Positions 41,940 to 51,232 of a stretch of 64,000 nt of DNA are shown here, piece by piece. How positions within the stretch are numbered: position 1 is the first letter of the stretch; every line of letters starts with the position of its first letter. The stretch is from Stenotrophomonas rhizophila (lineage in GTDB: Bacteria > Pseudomonadota > Gammaproteobacteria > Xanthomonadales > Xanthomonadaceae), in assembly GCF_000661955.1 (NCBI RefSeq), contig NZ_CP007597.1, positions 124,001 through 188,000 on the forward strand, read 5' to 3'. The notes below the pieces were generated by a model. The model worked only from the letters and a program-made list of their open reading frames with translations, made no database searches and was not told where the DNA came from. The position numbers were made by a program, and so were the translations under genes.

Positions 41940-42503
41940 ATGAAACGTTCCAGGACCACCGCGCTGCTGTTGATGAGCGCCGCACCGCTGCTGTTCACCG
42001 CCTGCCAGAAGGACGCCGGCGTCCAGACGCAGGAAGGGCTGTACACCTCGGTGGAGGCCTGTACCGAAGCCACCGGTGACCCGTCCAGCTGCCGCACCGC
42101 CTTTGCCGAAGCGAAGAAGCAGTCGGCCGATGCGGCGCCCAAGTACGCCTCGCGTGCCGAATGCGAAGCCGAGTACAACGCCGAGCAGTGCGTGGAACAG
42201 AAGACCTCCACCGGCCACTCGTTCATCGGCCCGATGATGATGGGCTTCTTCATGTCGCAGATGCTCGGCAACCGCGGCGCCGGCCTGGCCCAGGCCCCGG
42301 CGGCCAGCCCGGCCTACCAGGACAAGGCCAAGGGCTGGGCACGCCCGGCACCGGGTGGCAGCGGCGGCTTGAACACCGCCAGCGGCATCGGCGCCGGCAA
42401 GGCCGGCCTGGCCCCGGTCAACGCCACCCCCAACCGCGCCGTGACCGCCAGCCGTGGTGGCTTCGGCAGCACCAGCAGCGGCCGCAGCAGCGTCGGCGGT
42501 TGA
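41940..42503 (+). CDS. ygiB: DUF1190/YgiB-family lipoprotein
   Basis: 187 aa. Signal peptide with lipobox FTAC (Cys22). Cys/Glu-rich middle (SVEACTEATGDPSSCRTAF, then SRAECEAEYNAEQCVEQ) and a Gly/Ala/Ser-rich tail ending RGGFGSTSSGRSSVGG. This layout is typical of YgiB. It is 3 bases from ygiC; the ygiB-ygiC pairing is conserved in other proteobacteria, which supports both assignments. Role unknown, sometimes linked to envelope stress. Confidence 0.88.
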   Translation: MKRSRTTALLLMSAAPLLFTACQKDAGVQTQEGLYTSVEACTEATGDPSSCRTAFAEAKKQSADAAPKYASRAECEAEYNAEQCVEQKTSTGHSFIGPMMMGFFMSQMLGNRGAGLAQAPAASPAYQDKAKGWARPAPGGSGGLNTASGIGAGKAGLAPVNATPNRAVTASRGGFGSTSSGRSSVGG

Positions 42504-42506
42504 TCG

Positions 42507-43685
42507 ATGCAGCGTGTCCGTATTGCCGAGCGCAGCCAATGGCGCGCCCGGGCCGAGGAATCCGGCTTCCGCTTCCACACCATCGACGGCCTGCCGTATT
42601 GGGATGAAACCGCGTACTACGCCTTCACCCTGCGCCAGATCGAGCAGGACATCGAAGACCCCAGCGCCGAGCTGCACGCCATGGCGATGGGGTTGGTGGA
42701 CGAAGTGGTGGGCAGCGAACAGCTGATGGACCAGCTGGCCATCCCGCCGGCGTTCCGCGACTGGATCGCCGACAGCTGGCGCCGTGGCGAGCCGCACCTG
42801 TATGGCCGCCTGGACTTTGCCTACGACGGCACGGGCCCGGCCAAGCTCTACGAACTCAATTACGACACGCCCACGTCGCTGTTCGAGGCGTCGTTCTTCC
42901 AGTGGCAGTGGCTGGAAGACCAGCGCAACCAGAACCGCCTGCCGCCGCACGCCGACCAGTTCAACGCGATCCACGAAGCATTGGTGGACCGCTTTGCACA
43001 GCTGTCCGCGCAGTTGCCGCCGCCGCTGTACTTCAGCGCGGTGGGCAGCTCGGAGGAAGACCAGGGCACGGTGGCCTACCTGCGCGATTGCGCGGCCCAG
43101 GCCGGCCTGCGGGGCGAGGCGATCGCGATCGAGGACATCGGGTTGTCCGAAGACGGTCGCTTCACCGCGATGGATGACACCGTCATTGGCAGCCTGTTCA
43201 AGCTGTACCCGCTGGAAGACCTGATGACCGAGTCGTTCGGCCAGGCCTTGCCCGGGTCGGGCGTGCAGCTGCTGGAACCGGCGTGGAAGGCGATTCTGAG
43301 CAACAAGGGCGTGCTGCCGTTGTTGTGGCAGCGTCACCGCGGCCATCCCAACCTGCTGCCGGCCGAGTTCGACGATGGCAGTGCGCTGCCGCGTGGCTGG
43401 GTACGCAAACCGCTGTTCTCGCGCGAAGGCGCCAACGTGGCCATGCACCTGGCCGATGGCAGCTGGCAGGAGAGCGAAGGCCCGTACACCGGCCCGGCGA
43501 TCCGCCAGGCCGCGCACCCGCTCACCGCGTTCGACGGCGGTTACCCGCTGGTGGGCAGCTGGGTGGTGGGCGACCAGGCCTGCGGCCTGGGCATCCGCGA
43601 AGACAACAGCCGCATCACCCGCGACAGCGCGCGCTTCGTGCCGCACGCGATCATCGACGAAGCCCCCACCCGCATTTACGTGTGA
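42507..43685 (+). CDS. ygiC: Glutathionylspermidine synthase-like ATP-grasp protein (YgiC)
   Basis: 392 aa. ATP-grasp fold of the glutathionylspermidine synthase C-terminal domain. Motifs: FAYDGTGPAKLYELNYDTPTSLFEAS (nucleotide/Mg ligands), ILSNKGVLPLLWQRHRGHPNLLPAEF and RKPLFSREGANVAM (lysine of the ATP site). GSWVVGDQACGLGIREDNSRIT is near the end. No amidase domain is fused, so it is the synthetase-only YgiC/YjfC type, whose substrate is unproven. Its stop overlaps the next gene's start by one base (TGATG). Confidence 0.9.
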   Translation: MQRVRIAERSQWRARAEESGFRFHTIDGLPYWDETAYYAFTLRQIEQDIEDPSAELHAMAMGLVDEVVGSEQLMDQLAIPPAFRDWIADSWRRGEPHLYGRLDFAYDGTGPAKLYELNYDTPTSLFEASFFQWQWLEDQRNQNRLPPHADQFNAIHEALVDRFAQLSAQLPPPLYFSAVGSSEEDQGTVAYLRDCAAQAGLRGEAIAIEDIGLSEDGRFTAMDDTVIGSLFKLYPLEDLMTESFGQALPGSGVQLLEPAWKAILSNKGVLPLLWQRHRGHPNLLPAEFDDGSALPRGWVRKPLFSREGANVAMHLADGSWQESEGPYTGPAIRQAAHPLTAFDGGYPLVGSWVVGDQACGLGIREDNSRITRDSARFVPHAIIDEAPTRIYV

Positions 43686-44347
43686 TGGCGATCCAGCGCG
43701 ACCGCAGCCTGCGCCCCGGGCCGTTGGCCGGGCGACATCTGGATGACGGACATGCCCTGTGGCGCTACGCGGACCGCATCGCGGTGCGCTGCCATCGCTG
43801 CGATTTGCCGGGCTGGGTCACGCGGCAGGACCAATTGAGGCGCTTCCGTTGCCTGGGGTGCGCCATGGCGCTCGACGGGGGCTGCGGCTGCAGTCGCTGC
43901 GGCCCCGGCGACTGGGTGGGGCCGATGCTCTACAGCGGCTACCGACCCTGCGGCCACTGCGGGTACAAATGGGTGGGCGTGGAGATCCGTCGCCCGCGCC
44001 CAACGCCAACGTTGACCACGTCTACCGCGGCGTGTCGGCAATGCGGTCGCGACAGCGAAGTGGAGGTCACCGCGCGGCCACTGGGCAGCGCTGAGTCCAA
44101 CGACCCGCATTTTGGCATGCCGCTGCTGCTGGTCGAGAAGACCGCAGCCGGCGTGCTGTGGGCGTACAACGCAGCGCACCTTCAGGCGCTGCACGACTAT
44201 GCCGCCGCACCGCTGCGCGAACGCGCCGGCATGTCCAACGGCTCCATGTTCTCGCGCCTGCCGCAGTGGATGAAACTGGCACGCAACCGCGTGCTGCTGC
44301 AGAAGGCCACCGCCCGTCTGATCGCCAAGGCCAACGCGATCCGGTAG
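43685..44347 (+). CDS. Zinc-ribbon protein of unknown function
   Basis: 220 aa. At least five Cys pairs suggest several zinc ribbons: VRCHRCDL, FRCLGCAM, CGCSRCGP, RPCGHCGYKW and AACRQCGRD. A C-terminal helical tail has FSRLPQWMKLARNR. Starts inside the ygiC stop codon, so translated with ygiB-ygiC, which ties it to that module. The final CGG TAG uses the TAG of a GTAG palindrome (44344). Family not recognised; it might bind nucleic acid through the ribbons. Confidence 0.75.
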   Translation: MAIQRDRSLRPGPLAGRHLDDGHALWRYADRIAVRCHRCDLPGWVTRQDQLRRFRCLGCAMALDGGCGCSRCGPGDWVGPMLYSGYRPCGHCGYKWVGVEIRRPRPTPTLTTSTAACRQCGRDSEVEVTARPLGSAESNDPHFGMPLLLVEKTAAGVLWAYNAAHLQALHDYAAAPLRERAGMSNGSMFSRLPQWMKLARNRVLLQKATARLIAKANAIR

Positions 44348-44368
44348 GTACCGACCGTTGGTCGGTAC
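44344..44368 (+). repeat. GTAG palindrome at zinc-ribbon/DUF58 junction
   Basis: GTAG + GTACCGACC-gtt-GGTCGGTAC. Supplies the stop codon of the zinc-ribbon gene. Confidence 0.85.
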
Positions 44369-44375
44369 GCGTGCG

Positions 44376-45674
44376 TTACAGCAACCCGTCGCGCTTGACC
44401 GCCAGATACCGCTCCACCAGCGCGCCGGGCAGTGCATCGGCGGTGACATCCAGCACCATCACCCGATGGCTGCGCAGGGCCTCGTGGGCGTCGCTGCGCT
44501 GCTGCAGGTAACGCGCAATGGCGCCGGCCTGGGTGGCGTCCTGCAGGGTGTCCACCGGCTGGTCCAGCGCGTCGTCCAGCTCGCGTTCGCGCAGGCTGGC
44601 CACGCACACCAGGTGCTGGCGCTGCAGCAGCCGCACCGCGGCCAGCAGGTCTTCGATGTCTTCGTCGCGGACGTTGGTGACCAGCATCACCAGTGAACGC
44701 CGCCGTTGGCGCAGGGTGAGTTCGGTGGCGGCCGCCAGGTAATCGGTGGCGACCGGCCGCGCCTGCAGGTCGTAGCTGGCGCGCAGCAGAGCGTCGATGG
44801 CGCCCATGCCGCGCTGCGGTGCCACCCAGCGGCTGTCGCCGCCGCTGGCAAACAGGCCCACGCCGTCGCCCTGGCGCAGCGCCAGGTAGGACACCACCAG
44901 CGATGCGTTGAGCACGTGGTCGAAATGCGACAACCCACCTTCGCTGGCCATCATGCGTCGGCCGGTGTCGATCATCAGCATCAGCTGCTGGTTCTTCTCG
45001 TCCTGGTACTCGCGCGAAATCAGCTTGCGCGCGCGCGAGGTCGCCTTCCAGTCGATCTGGCGCAGGCTGTCACCGATGCGGTACTCGCGCATCTGATGGA
45101 AATCGGTGCCTTCGCCACGGCGACGCTTCAGGTGCGCGCCGACCAGCCGCGAGGCCTGTTCGGCACTGAACAACGCAAAACGGGTCAGCGGGGCGAAGTT
45201 GGGGTACACCCGCACGCTCAACGCGGGCGGCAACGTACGCCGCTGCCACCACAACCGCCACGGCGCATGTACGCGCAGGTGCACACCGTCCAGCTCGAAA
45301 CGGCCGCGCGCGGTGGGGGTCACGGTGTACTGGAAACTGCTGGCCACCATCGGCTTGAGCGTGAGCCGGCGCGGCAGGCCCTGGAGCGTCCATTGGCCCG
45401 GTGCCAGGTCGAACACCTCCACGCGCTGGCGCAGGCTCGATTCCAGCCGCAGCGTGACCGGCCGTGCCACGTTCAAGGCCAACGCCTCGGGCATGTCGCG
45501 CTGGATGCTGGGCGAGGGCTGACGCCACAGGCGCAGCAGATCCACCACCGCCAGCACCGCGATCGCAGCGCCGGCGGCGGCCCAGCTCCAGCGCGGCCAC
45601 AGCCCGAACGCCACCGGCAGCCCGAGCAGGCTCCAGGCCAGCAGCAACACCAGCAGCAACGGCGCTGGCCTCAT
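44376..45674 (-). CDS. DUF58 (vWA-like) membrane protein of a MoxR system
   Basis: 432 aa. Two N-terminal membrane helices (residues 6-45), a beta-rich region, then the DUF58 signature GEGTDFHQMREYRIGDSLRQIDWKATSRA near residue 190. A von Willebrand A-like domain follows (MLMIDTGRRMMASEGG as a degenerate MIDAS). It usually acts with a MoxR ATPase in protein assembly or metal insertion. Last gene of the six-gene unit; 37 bases after the MoxR stop. Confidence 0.9.
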   Translation of the reverse strand: MRPAPLLLVLLLAWSLLGLPVAFGLWPRWSWAAAGAAIAVLAVVDLLRLWRQPSPSIQRDMPEALALNVARPVTLRLESSLRQRVEVFDLAPGQWTLQGLPRRLTLKPMVASSFQYTVTPTARGRFELDGVHLRVHAPWRLWWQRRTLPPALSVRVYPNFAPLTRFALFSAEQASRLVGAHLKRRRGEGTDFHQMREYRIGDSLRQIDWKATSRARKLISREYQDEKNQQLMLMIDTGRRMMASEGGLSHFDHVLNASLVVSYLALRQGDGVGLFASGGDSRWVAPQRGMGAIDALLRASYDLQARPVATDYLAAATELTLRQRRRSLVMLVTNVRDEDIEDLLAAVRLLQRQHLVCVASLRERELDDALDQPVDTLQDATQAGAIARYLQQRSDAHEALRSHRVMVLDVTADALPGALVERYLAVKRDGLL

Positions 45675-45711
45675 CGGCGCAGCCCCCAGGCGTCAATGGC
45701 GCGGCAGGACC

Positions 45712-46734
45712 TCATTTGCGCGGTGCTTCCACCTTGGCCAGCAACGCTTCAAGCGCATCGTCGGCACTTTGCCCTTCGATCTGCAGTTCCGGGGCCAGCG
45801 CAATGCGGTGGCGCAGCGCCGGCTTGGCGATGTCGCGCACGTCATCGGGGGTGACGAAATCGCGACCGGCCAGCACCGCCTGCGCGCGCGCCGCACGGAC
45901 CAGCGCGATGCTGCCGCGCGGACCGGCGCCCAGCGCGATGCCCGGCCACTGGCGCGTGGCGGCCACGATCCGCACCGCGTAGTCGATCACTTCCGGATCC
46001 ACGGTGATCGCGGCGGTGGCCTGCTGCAGGGCCACCACCTCGGCGGCGGTGAGCACGCGCGGCACCTGCGACAGGTCGAAGTCGGCCGCGCTGCGCCCGG
46101 TGGTGATCGCATCCACCATGCGCTTCTCGTCTTCCAGCTGCGGGTAGTCGATCAGCACCTTGAGCAGGAACCGGTCCAGCTGCGCTTCGGGCAGCGGGTA
46201 GGTGCCTTCCTGTTCCACCGGGTTCTGCGTGGCCAGTGCCAGGAACGGCGGGGTCAGCGCGAACGCCTTGCCTTCGATGGTGACCTGGCCTTCCTGCATC
46301 ACTTCCAGCAGCGCCGACTGGGTCTTGGCCGGGGCACGGTTGATTTCATCGGCCAGCAGCAGGTTGGTGAACACCGGGCCGCGGCGGATCTTGAAGCTCT
46401 CCGACTTGGGGTCGTACACCGCGTGCCCGCTGACGTCGCTGGGCATCAGGTCGGGGGTGAATTGCACGCGTCCGTAGTCCAACTCCAGCGCCTGGGCCAG
46501 TGCCCGTACCAGCAGGGTCTTCCCCAGCCCGGGCACGCCTTCGATCAGCACGTGGCCACCGGCCAGCAGCGCGATCAGGATCTGGTCGAGGACCTCCGGT
46601 TGGCCGATGAACGCGCGGCCGACCGCGTCGCGCACGGCATCGACGCGTTCAACCAGGCTGGGGCCGGACAGCGCGGCCGGGGCCGGGCTGGGGTCGGGCG
46701 GGGACAGCGGCGGCGGCTGGATGGACTCGGTCAT
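45712..46734 (-). CDS. MoxR-family AAA+ ATPase
   Basis: 340 aa. Walker A EGVPGLGKTLLVRAL, Walker B LLADEINRAPAKTQSALLEVMQEG, sensor-1 LATQNPVEQEGTYPLPEAQLDRFL and sensor-2 GAGPRGSIALVRAARA. MoxR proteins are chaperone-like ATPases that work with vWA partners. The start overlaps the DUF4350 stop (ATGA, 46731-46734). The Pro/Ser-rich N-terminus (about 25 residues) is a linker. Confidence 0.93.
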   Translation of the reverse strand: MTESIQPPPLSPPDPSPAPAALSGPSLVERVDAVRDAVGRAFIGQPEVLDQILIALLAGGHVLIEGVPGLGKTLLVRALAQALELDYGRVQFTPDLMPSDVSGHAVYDPKSESFKIRRGPVFTNLLLADEINRAPAKTQSALLEVMQEGQVTIEGKAFALTPPFLALATQNPVEQEGTYPLPEAQLDRFLLKVLIDYPQLEDEKRMVDAITTGRSAADFDLSQVPRVLTAAEVVALQQATAAITVDPEVIDYAVRIVAATRQWPGIALGAGPRGSIALVRAARAQAVLAGRDFVTPDDVRDIAKPALRHRIALAPELQIEGQSADDALEALLAKVEAPRK

Positions 46735-47936
46735 AGCAGGTTTCTCATCTGGATCAGCAGGCGGATGCGCTCGCGCAGCGCGGTGAGGTCTTGCGAAGCG
46801 GGGGCGTGCAGGGCGGTCTGCACGCGGCCGTGGGGCCACTGCAGCAACGTGGCGATGGCCTGTACCTGCGCCTCGCCGGTGAGCGCGGCGGCCGTTGGTG
46901 CCCGCCGCCGCAGCCGTGCCAGGAACGCACGGCGTACCGCGTCGTACAACAGTGGGGCCTTGCCGTACCGCAGCAGGTGCTCGCCACTGGCGCGCACGTG
47001 TTCCAGCAGCGAGCGGCGCTCGATCGCCGGTGACGGCAACAGGCTCCCCATGCGCTGCGCGCGCTGCCACAGCCAGGCCAGCAGGGCCAGCAGCAGCGGC
47101 ACCCAGACCGGCCAGCCCTGGTAGAAGATCCGGTGCCACAGCGAGGGCGGGCGCGATCCGTACACCAGCCACATCGTGCCCTGGCCATAACGCGGGGCCA
47201 GCAGGTAGCGGGTGAGGTCGCGGTGCGCCTTGTCGTGCAGCCCGTCGATGAAGTCGCCCTGTTTGGCGCTGGGCGTGTCCGACGGCGCCGGGTGGCCCAG
47301 CCCTTTCATGAATTCCATGTCGGCCAGCACATCCACACTGCCCTGGCCGTGCTGCAGGCGGGCGAACACCAGCCCATAGGCCTCGTTGTCTTCGTCGTGC
47401 TCGCCCCAGCTGCGCGCAAGCGTGACGCCCGGTGGTGGTGCCACGCTGAAGCGGCGGCCGCCACAGAATTCCACGTGCTGCGGGTCATCGCGCACGTGGA
47501 AGGGCTGGCAGCCGGCCTCCCCATCGATGCTGTCCACGCCCAGCGCGTCCAGCAACGGCCCATTGCGCTCGAGTGAGTCGTCGCCGGTGATCGGCGGGGT
47601 GCGCACCAGCAGGTGGCCGCCGCGTGCCACCCAGTCCAGCAGTGCCTTGGCGGTGGGGGCGGGCAGCAGCGCGCTGTCCTGCAGCAGCACCAGGGTGTCG
47701 TGCGGCTGCAGCGCCATCGTGGTCAGGTCCACGCGCGGCTGCGAATGCACCTCGATGCCATCGGCACGCAAGGCCTGCCCCAGCACGTACAACGGGTTGT
47801 AGCTGGCTTCGCCCTGCGGGGGCAGGTGCTGGGTTTCGGTGATGCGCTCATGCGAGCGCAGGAACAGGATCGTCAGCGGCACGCCGATCGCGAGCAGCCC
47901 CACCACCACCAACAGCCAGCGCAGACGGACGCTCAT
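46731..47936 (-). CDS. DUF4350 membrane protein
   Basis: 401 aa. N-terminal membrane helix (LRWLLVVVGLLAIGVPLTILF), then a periplasmic region with PPQGEASYNPLYVLGQALRADG and SVDVLADMEFMKG, whose GATase-like pattern matches DUF4350. A second helix, PVWVPLLLALLAWLWQR, lies near 280. The C-terminal cytoplasmic helices hold RRSLLEHVRASGEHLLRYG. ATG at 47936 overlaps the DUF4129 stop; a GTG three codons upstream is possible. Part of the MoxR cluster. Confidence 0.85.
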   Translation of the reverse strand: MSVRLRWLLVVVGLLAIGVPLTILFLRSHERITETQHLPPQGEASYNPLYVLGQALRADGIEVHSQPRVDLTTMALQPHDTLVLLQDSALLPAPTAKALLDWVARGGHLLVRTPPITGDDSLERNGPLLDALGVDSIDGEAGCQPFHVRDDPQHVEFCGGRRFSVAPPPGVTLARSWGEHDEDNEAYGLVFARLQHGQGSVDVLADMEFMKGLGHPAPSDTPSAKQGDFIDGLHDKAHRDLTRYLLAPRYGQGTMWLVYGSRPPSLWHRIFYQGWPVWVPLLLALLAWLWQRAQRMGSLLPSPAIERRSLLEHVRASGEHLLRYGKAPLLYDAVRRAFLARLRRRAPTAAALTGEAQVQAIATLLQWPHGRVQTALHAPASQDLTALRERIRLLIQMRNLL

Positions 47937-49564
47937 CCGCGCCACCGGAACTGCTGCTGCAGGGTGCTGGCCAGGCTCTCGAAGGCGTCATCGTCGGGCA
48001 GTCGTCCGGCATAGGCGGCGTACTGCCACACGCGCACGACACGCGCGAACAGGCTGCGGTCGTCCGCGTCGGGCATGCGCCGCGATACGCGCAGGCACTG
48101 CGCCTCGGTGGCACCCGGCGGCAGCGCCATCTGCGCCCGTTCGCTCATCGATTCCACACTGGCGCGGTACAGCAGCGCCAACGCCTGGCGTGGCCGCCCC
48201 TGGTGCCACAGGGCGCGTGCACGCGCCGCCGCGTCCGGTGGGACCTCCTGCGGCACGGTGATGTCATCTTCGACCACGGCCGACACCGTGCTGCGGCGCC
48301 GCGCGCCATCGCCACGCAACCAGCGCAGCCAGCGCGGTGCGGTGACCATCAGGATCACCAGCAGGATGCCAACCAGCCCCCACAGCATCCATTCGGCGAT
48401 CTGCGCCGGCAGCAGCGGGCCCTTGCGCTTGCGCGCCGTGTCGGCGTCCTTGGGGTCCGGTTTTTTCTCTTCTTTCTTGGCGGCATCGTGGTCGATGCGT
48501 TCCCAGCGGCTGACCTGGCGGGTGGGGCTTTGCAACGGATCCTCATAGGCGCGCTGCACCGCCTGGCGGAAGCCGGCGGTGTCCACCGGGTCGGTGCCGA
48601 AGATGCCGTCGGCGGTATTGGTCGGGTCGTTGGCGTAGGTGGCGGTGGGCCGCTCGGCGGCGTCCGTGTCCGTCTCTGCCTCGGCCTCGGCTTGCGCATC
48701 GTCCAGCAGCTGCTCCAGCGAGGGGGCATCCGCATCGGCCGACTGGGCATGCACGGCGGTGCCGGGCCATGCCAGCACCAGCGCAAGCACGAGCAGCGGT
48801 GCGGCCTGCTGCAGGCGGTCGCGCAGGCGCCGGAAGGCGATCTCCACGTCCCACGCTTCCATCTCGGTGCGCCGGTTCAAGTACAGCCCGAAGCCGGCGC
48901 CGGTGTAGAACGGCCCGATCAACGTCGCCGACAGCCAGCACACCAGATTGAGCCCGAGCAGGGCCCACGCCGGGGTGTCGTCGCGCACCATGGCCCACGC
49001 GGCGCGCCACGAGTCGGACAGCAGCTCGAACGGCACGAACAGGAAGACCGCGGCGATGCAGCCTGCCACCAGCACCAGCTCGAAGGCCATGCAGGTGGCA
49101 GCCAGCAGCACCGCGTGCCCGAACGCACCGCCGGCAATCGCGCGGCGGCGCGCGCCGCGGTGTTCGGGCGGGTTGCCTTCCAGCAGGTTCACCGGCAGCA
49201 ACAGCGCGCGCAGCGGGCTGAAACGGCGCCAGCCCAGGTAGCCCCAGAACCCGGTCCAGCCCCACTGGCGCTGTGCGCGCAGGGTCTGCAGGGCACCGGG
49301 CGCTTCGCCGAAGATGCTGCGCGACATGACGTACAGGGCCAGCCGGTCGATCACCGGCTTGAGCCACCACATCAGCAGCCACGCCCAGCCGAATGCATCG
49401 GCCCACCACGCCAGTGCGTTGACCAGTGCGAACACCGGCAGGCCCAGCAGCAGGATCGGCGCCCAGATCGCGCGTGCGTGCCGGCGCACCAGCGCCGTGC
49501 CCAGTTCCACTGCTTCCCAGCCACTGCGTGCGCGCAGCACTACGTCGAGCTGGTCAATGCGCAT
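47933..49564 (-). CDS. DUF4129-containing multi-helix membrane protein
   Basis: 543 aa. The first 280 residues hold four or five membrane helices (for example WAPILLLGLPVFALVNALAW and HAVLLAATCMAFELVLVAGC). A long polar segment rich in Asp/Ala (about 285-350) contains YANDPTNTADGIFGTDPV, then a membrane helix (AEWMLWGLVGILLVILMVTA). DUF4129 occupies the C-terminus (ARALWHQGRPRQALALLYRASV). It overlaps the SpoIIM gene by 11 bases and DUF4350 by 4. Likely a structural component of the MoxR complex. Confidence 0.85.
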   Translation of the reverse strand: MRIDQLDVVLRARSGWEAVELGTALVRRHARAIWAPILLLGLPVFALVNALAWWADAFGWAWLLMWWLKPVIDRLALYVMSRSIFGEAPGALQTLRAQRQWGWTGFWGYLGWRRFSPLRALLLPVNLLEGNPPEHRGARRRAIAGGAFGHAVLLAATCMAFELVLVAGCIAAVFLFVPFELLSDSWRAAWAMVRDDTPAWALLGLNLVCWLSATLIGPFYTGAGFGLYLNRRTEMEAWDVEIAFRRLRDRLQQAAPLLVLALVLAWPGTAVHAQSADADAPSLEQLLDDAQAEAEAETDTDAAERPTATYANDPTNTADGIFGTDPVDTAGFRQAVQRAYEDPLQSPTRQVSRWERIDHDAAKKEEKKPDPKDADTARKRKGPLLPAQIAEWMLWGLVGILLVILMVTAPRWLRWLRGDGARRRSTVSAVVEDDITVPQEVPPDAAARARALWHQGRPRQALALLYRASVESMSERAQMALPPGATEAQCLRVSRRMPDADDRSLFARVVRVWQYAAYAGRLPDDDAFESLASTLQQQFRWRG

Positions 49565-50546
49565 GCCCGCTCCCACGCCCACCACGCCACAGCCAGGCAA
49601 ACACCGCGCTCCACAGCACGGAGGCCACGGCGAACTTGCCCCACGCGGGGATCTCGGCGATCGAGGACCAGAAGGCTTCGATGAACGCGGCCACCAGCAG
49701 CATCGCCGCCACGCCCAGGCACAAGCGCGCGCCGATCACGCCGCCTTCGATCAAGGCATCGATGCGGCGCCTGCGCCCCGGTGCCAGCAGTTTCATGCCC
49801 AGCTGCAGGCCCGCGCCACCGGCGATCACGATCGCGGTCAGCTCGAACGCACCGTGCCCGACCACGAAGCGCCAGAACGGTTCGCCATGGCCCACGTGCT
49901 GCAGATGGCCGGCCACCGCGCCGATGGTGAGCCCGTTGAACAGCAGGATCAGCACCGTGCCCACGCCGGCCAGCAGGCCACTGGCGAAGGTGCGCAGGCC
50001 GATGCTGATGTTGTTCATGATGTAGTAGCCGAACATCATCCAGTCGGTGCCGCTGTCGCGCCCCAGGTGCGGTGCGGCCGGATCGTACATGCGTTCCATC
50101 GCGGCGATCTGCGCGTTGTCCATCAGCAGGTGGATGAACTGCGGGTACCACTGCACCAGCGCGAAGGTGCCGACCAACGGCACCACGAACAACGCGGTGG
50201 CCACCCACATGCTGCGCGCCTGGCTGCGCACCAACTGCGGAAAATCCGCGAACAGGAATTCCAGCGCACGCCGCCAGCGGGGCGGTGGGGTGCGGTAGAG
50301 CAGGCGGTGGCCCTGCTGCATCAGCAGCTGCAGGCGTGCCACCAGCTGCGGGCTGTAGCCGCGCTTGCGGGCCAGCGCGAGCTGCTGGCACAGGCGCCGG
50401 TAGTGCTGCGGAATGTCCTCATCATTGAGCCCGTCGGCTGCCGGTTGCCCGCGCCCACTGCGCGGGTTGTCGCCGCGCGTGGCCAGCCAGTGCTCCAGCG
50501 CCTGCCATTCGTGCTGGTAGCGGGCGACGAATTGTTCCTGCCTCAT
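49554..50546 (-). CDS. Stage II sporulation protein M (SpoIIM)-like membrane protein
   Basis: 330 aa. Soluble N-terminal helices (QHEWQALEHWLATRG), then about six membrane helices. DWMMFGYYIMNNISIGLRTFASG and FVVGHGAFELTAIVIAGGAGLQLG are the hallmark segments of SpoIIM/DUF95 proteins. Not a sporulating organism: these proteins in Proteobacteria accompany MoxR clusters and are probably membrane organisers. Overlaps RDD by 4 bases and DUF4129 by 11. Confidence 0.9.
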   Translation of the reverse strand: MRQEQFVARYQHEWQALEHWLATRGDNPRSGRGQPAADGLNDEDIPQHYRRLCQQLALARKRGYSPQLVARLQLLMQQGHRLLYRTPPPRWRRALEFLFADFPQLVRSQARSMWVATALFVVPLVGTFALVQWYPQFIHLLMDNAQIAAMERMYDPAAPHLGRDSGTDWMMFGYYIMNNISIGLRTFASGLLAGVGTVLILLFNGLTIGAVAGHLQHVGHGEPFWRFVVGHGAFELTAIVIAGGAGLQLGMKLLAPGRRRRIDALIEGGVIGARLCLGVAAMLLVAAFIEAFWSSIAEIPAWGKFAVASVLWSAVFAWLWRGGRGSGHAH

Positions 50547-51232
50547 CGGCGCCCCAGCAGCCAGTTGGCCATCGCATACAGGCGCAACACGCCCACCTGG
50601 CCACCGCCGCCGCTGAGCGGGGCGACAATACCGGCCAGTTCCTGCTGGCGCGGGGCCGACAGCCGCGCGGCACGTTCGGCAAAGGCGACCACGGCGGCCT
50701 GTTCGGCCGGCTGCAACGGTTGCGGTGGCGCCAGTACGGTGTCGATCGGCACGCTGCCCAGCGCCGGGCGCGCGCTGTCGTGGATCACCACGGTGCCGGC
50801 GACCAGGTCGCCCAGGCGGCGCCCGTGCGCATCGAACAGGCTCGACAGCAGGCCCAGCGCGTAGCCGAACGGCAGCATGTCCACGGTGCGCAGCAGGTTG
50901 CGGGTGATGGCGGCCATCCAGCCGATGGGTGCGCCGTCGCGCGCGACCACGCGCAGACCCAGCACGCGCTTGCCCACGGTGCGGCCCCACAGCGCTTCCT
51001 GCACGATGGTGTACGCCCACATCAGCAGGAACATCAGCGCCAGGTAGAGGCCTTGGCCGAACTCGCCGAGGAAGGCCAGCGGAATGCTCAGCATCATCAA
51101 CGCGCCGACGCGGAGCATGAAGTCGATCGCCCACGCCAGCGCACGCGGCACCGGACCGGCGGCCGGCAGGTGCAGCGGCACGCCTTCGGGCGTGATCACT
51201 TCACGGTAGGTGTCCAGCATCGTCGCGCTCAT
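50543..51232 (-). CDS. RDD-family membrane protein
   Basis: 229 aa. Three membrane helices of the RDD domain: PRALAWAIDFMLRVGALMML, LALMFLLMWAYTIVQEALWG and ITRNLLRTVDMLPFGYALGLL, with LWGRTVGKRVLGLRVVARDG and DAHGRRLGDLVAGTVVIHD as the family's conserved motifs. First gene of the six-gene MoxR unit, so its promoter should lie upstream of 51232. RDD proteins may transport ions or solutes; substrate unknown. Confidence 0.9.
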   Translation of the reverse strand: MSATMLDTYREVITPEGVPLHLPAAGPVPRALAWAIDFMLRVGALMMLSIPLAFLGEFGQGLYLALMFLLMWAYTIVQEALWGRTVGKRVLGLRVVARDGAPIGWMAAITRNLLRTVDMLPFGYALGLLSSLFDAHGRRLGDLVAGTVVIHDSARPALGSVPIDTVLAPPQPLQPAEQAAVVAFAERAARLSAPRQQELAGIVAPLSGGGGQVGVLRLYAMANWLLGRR

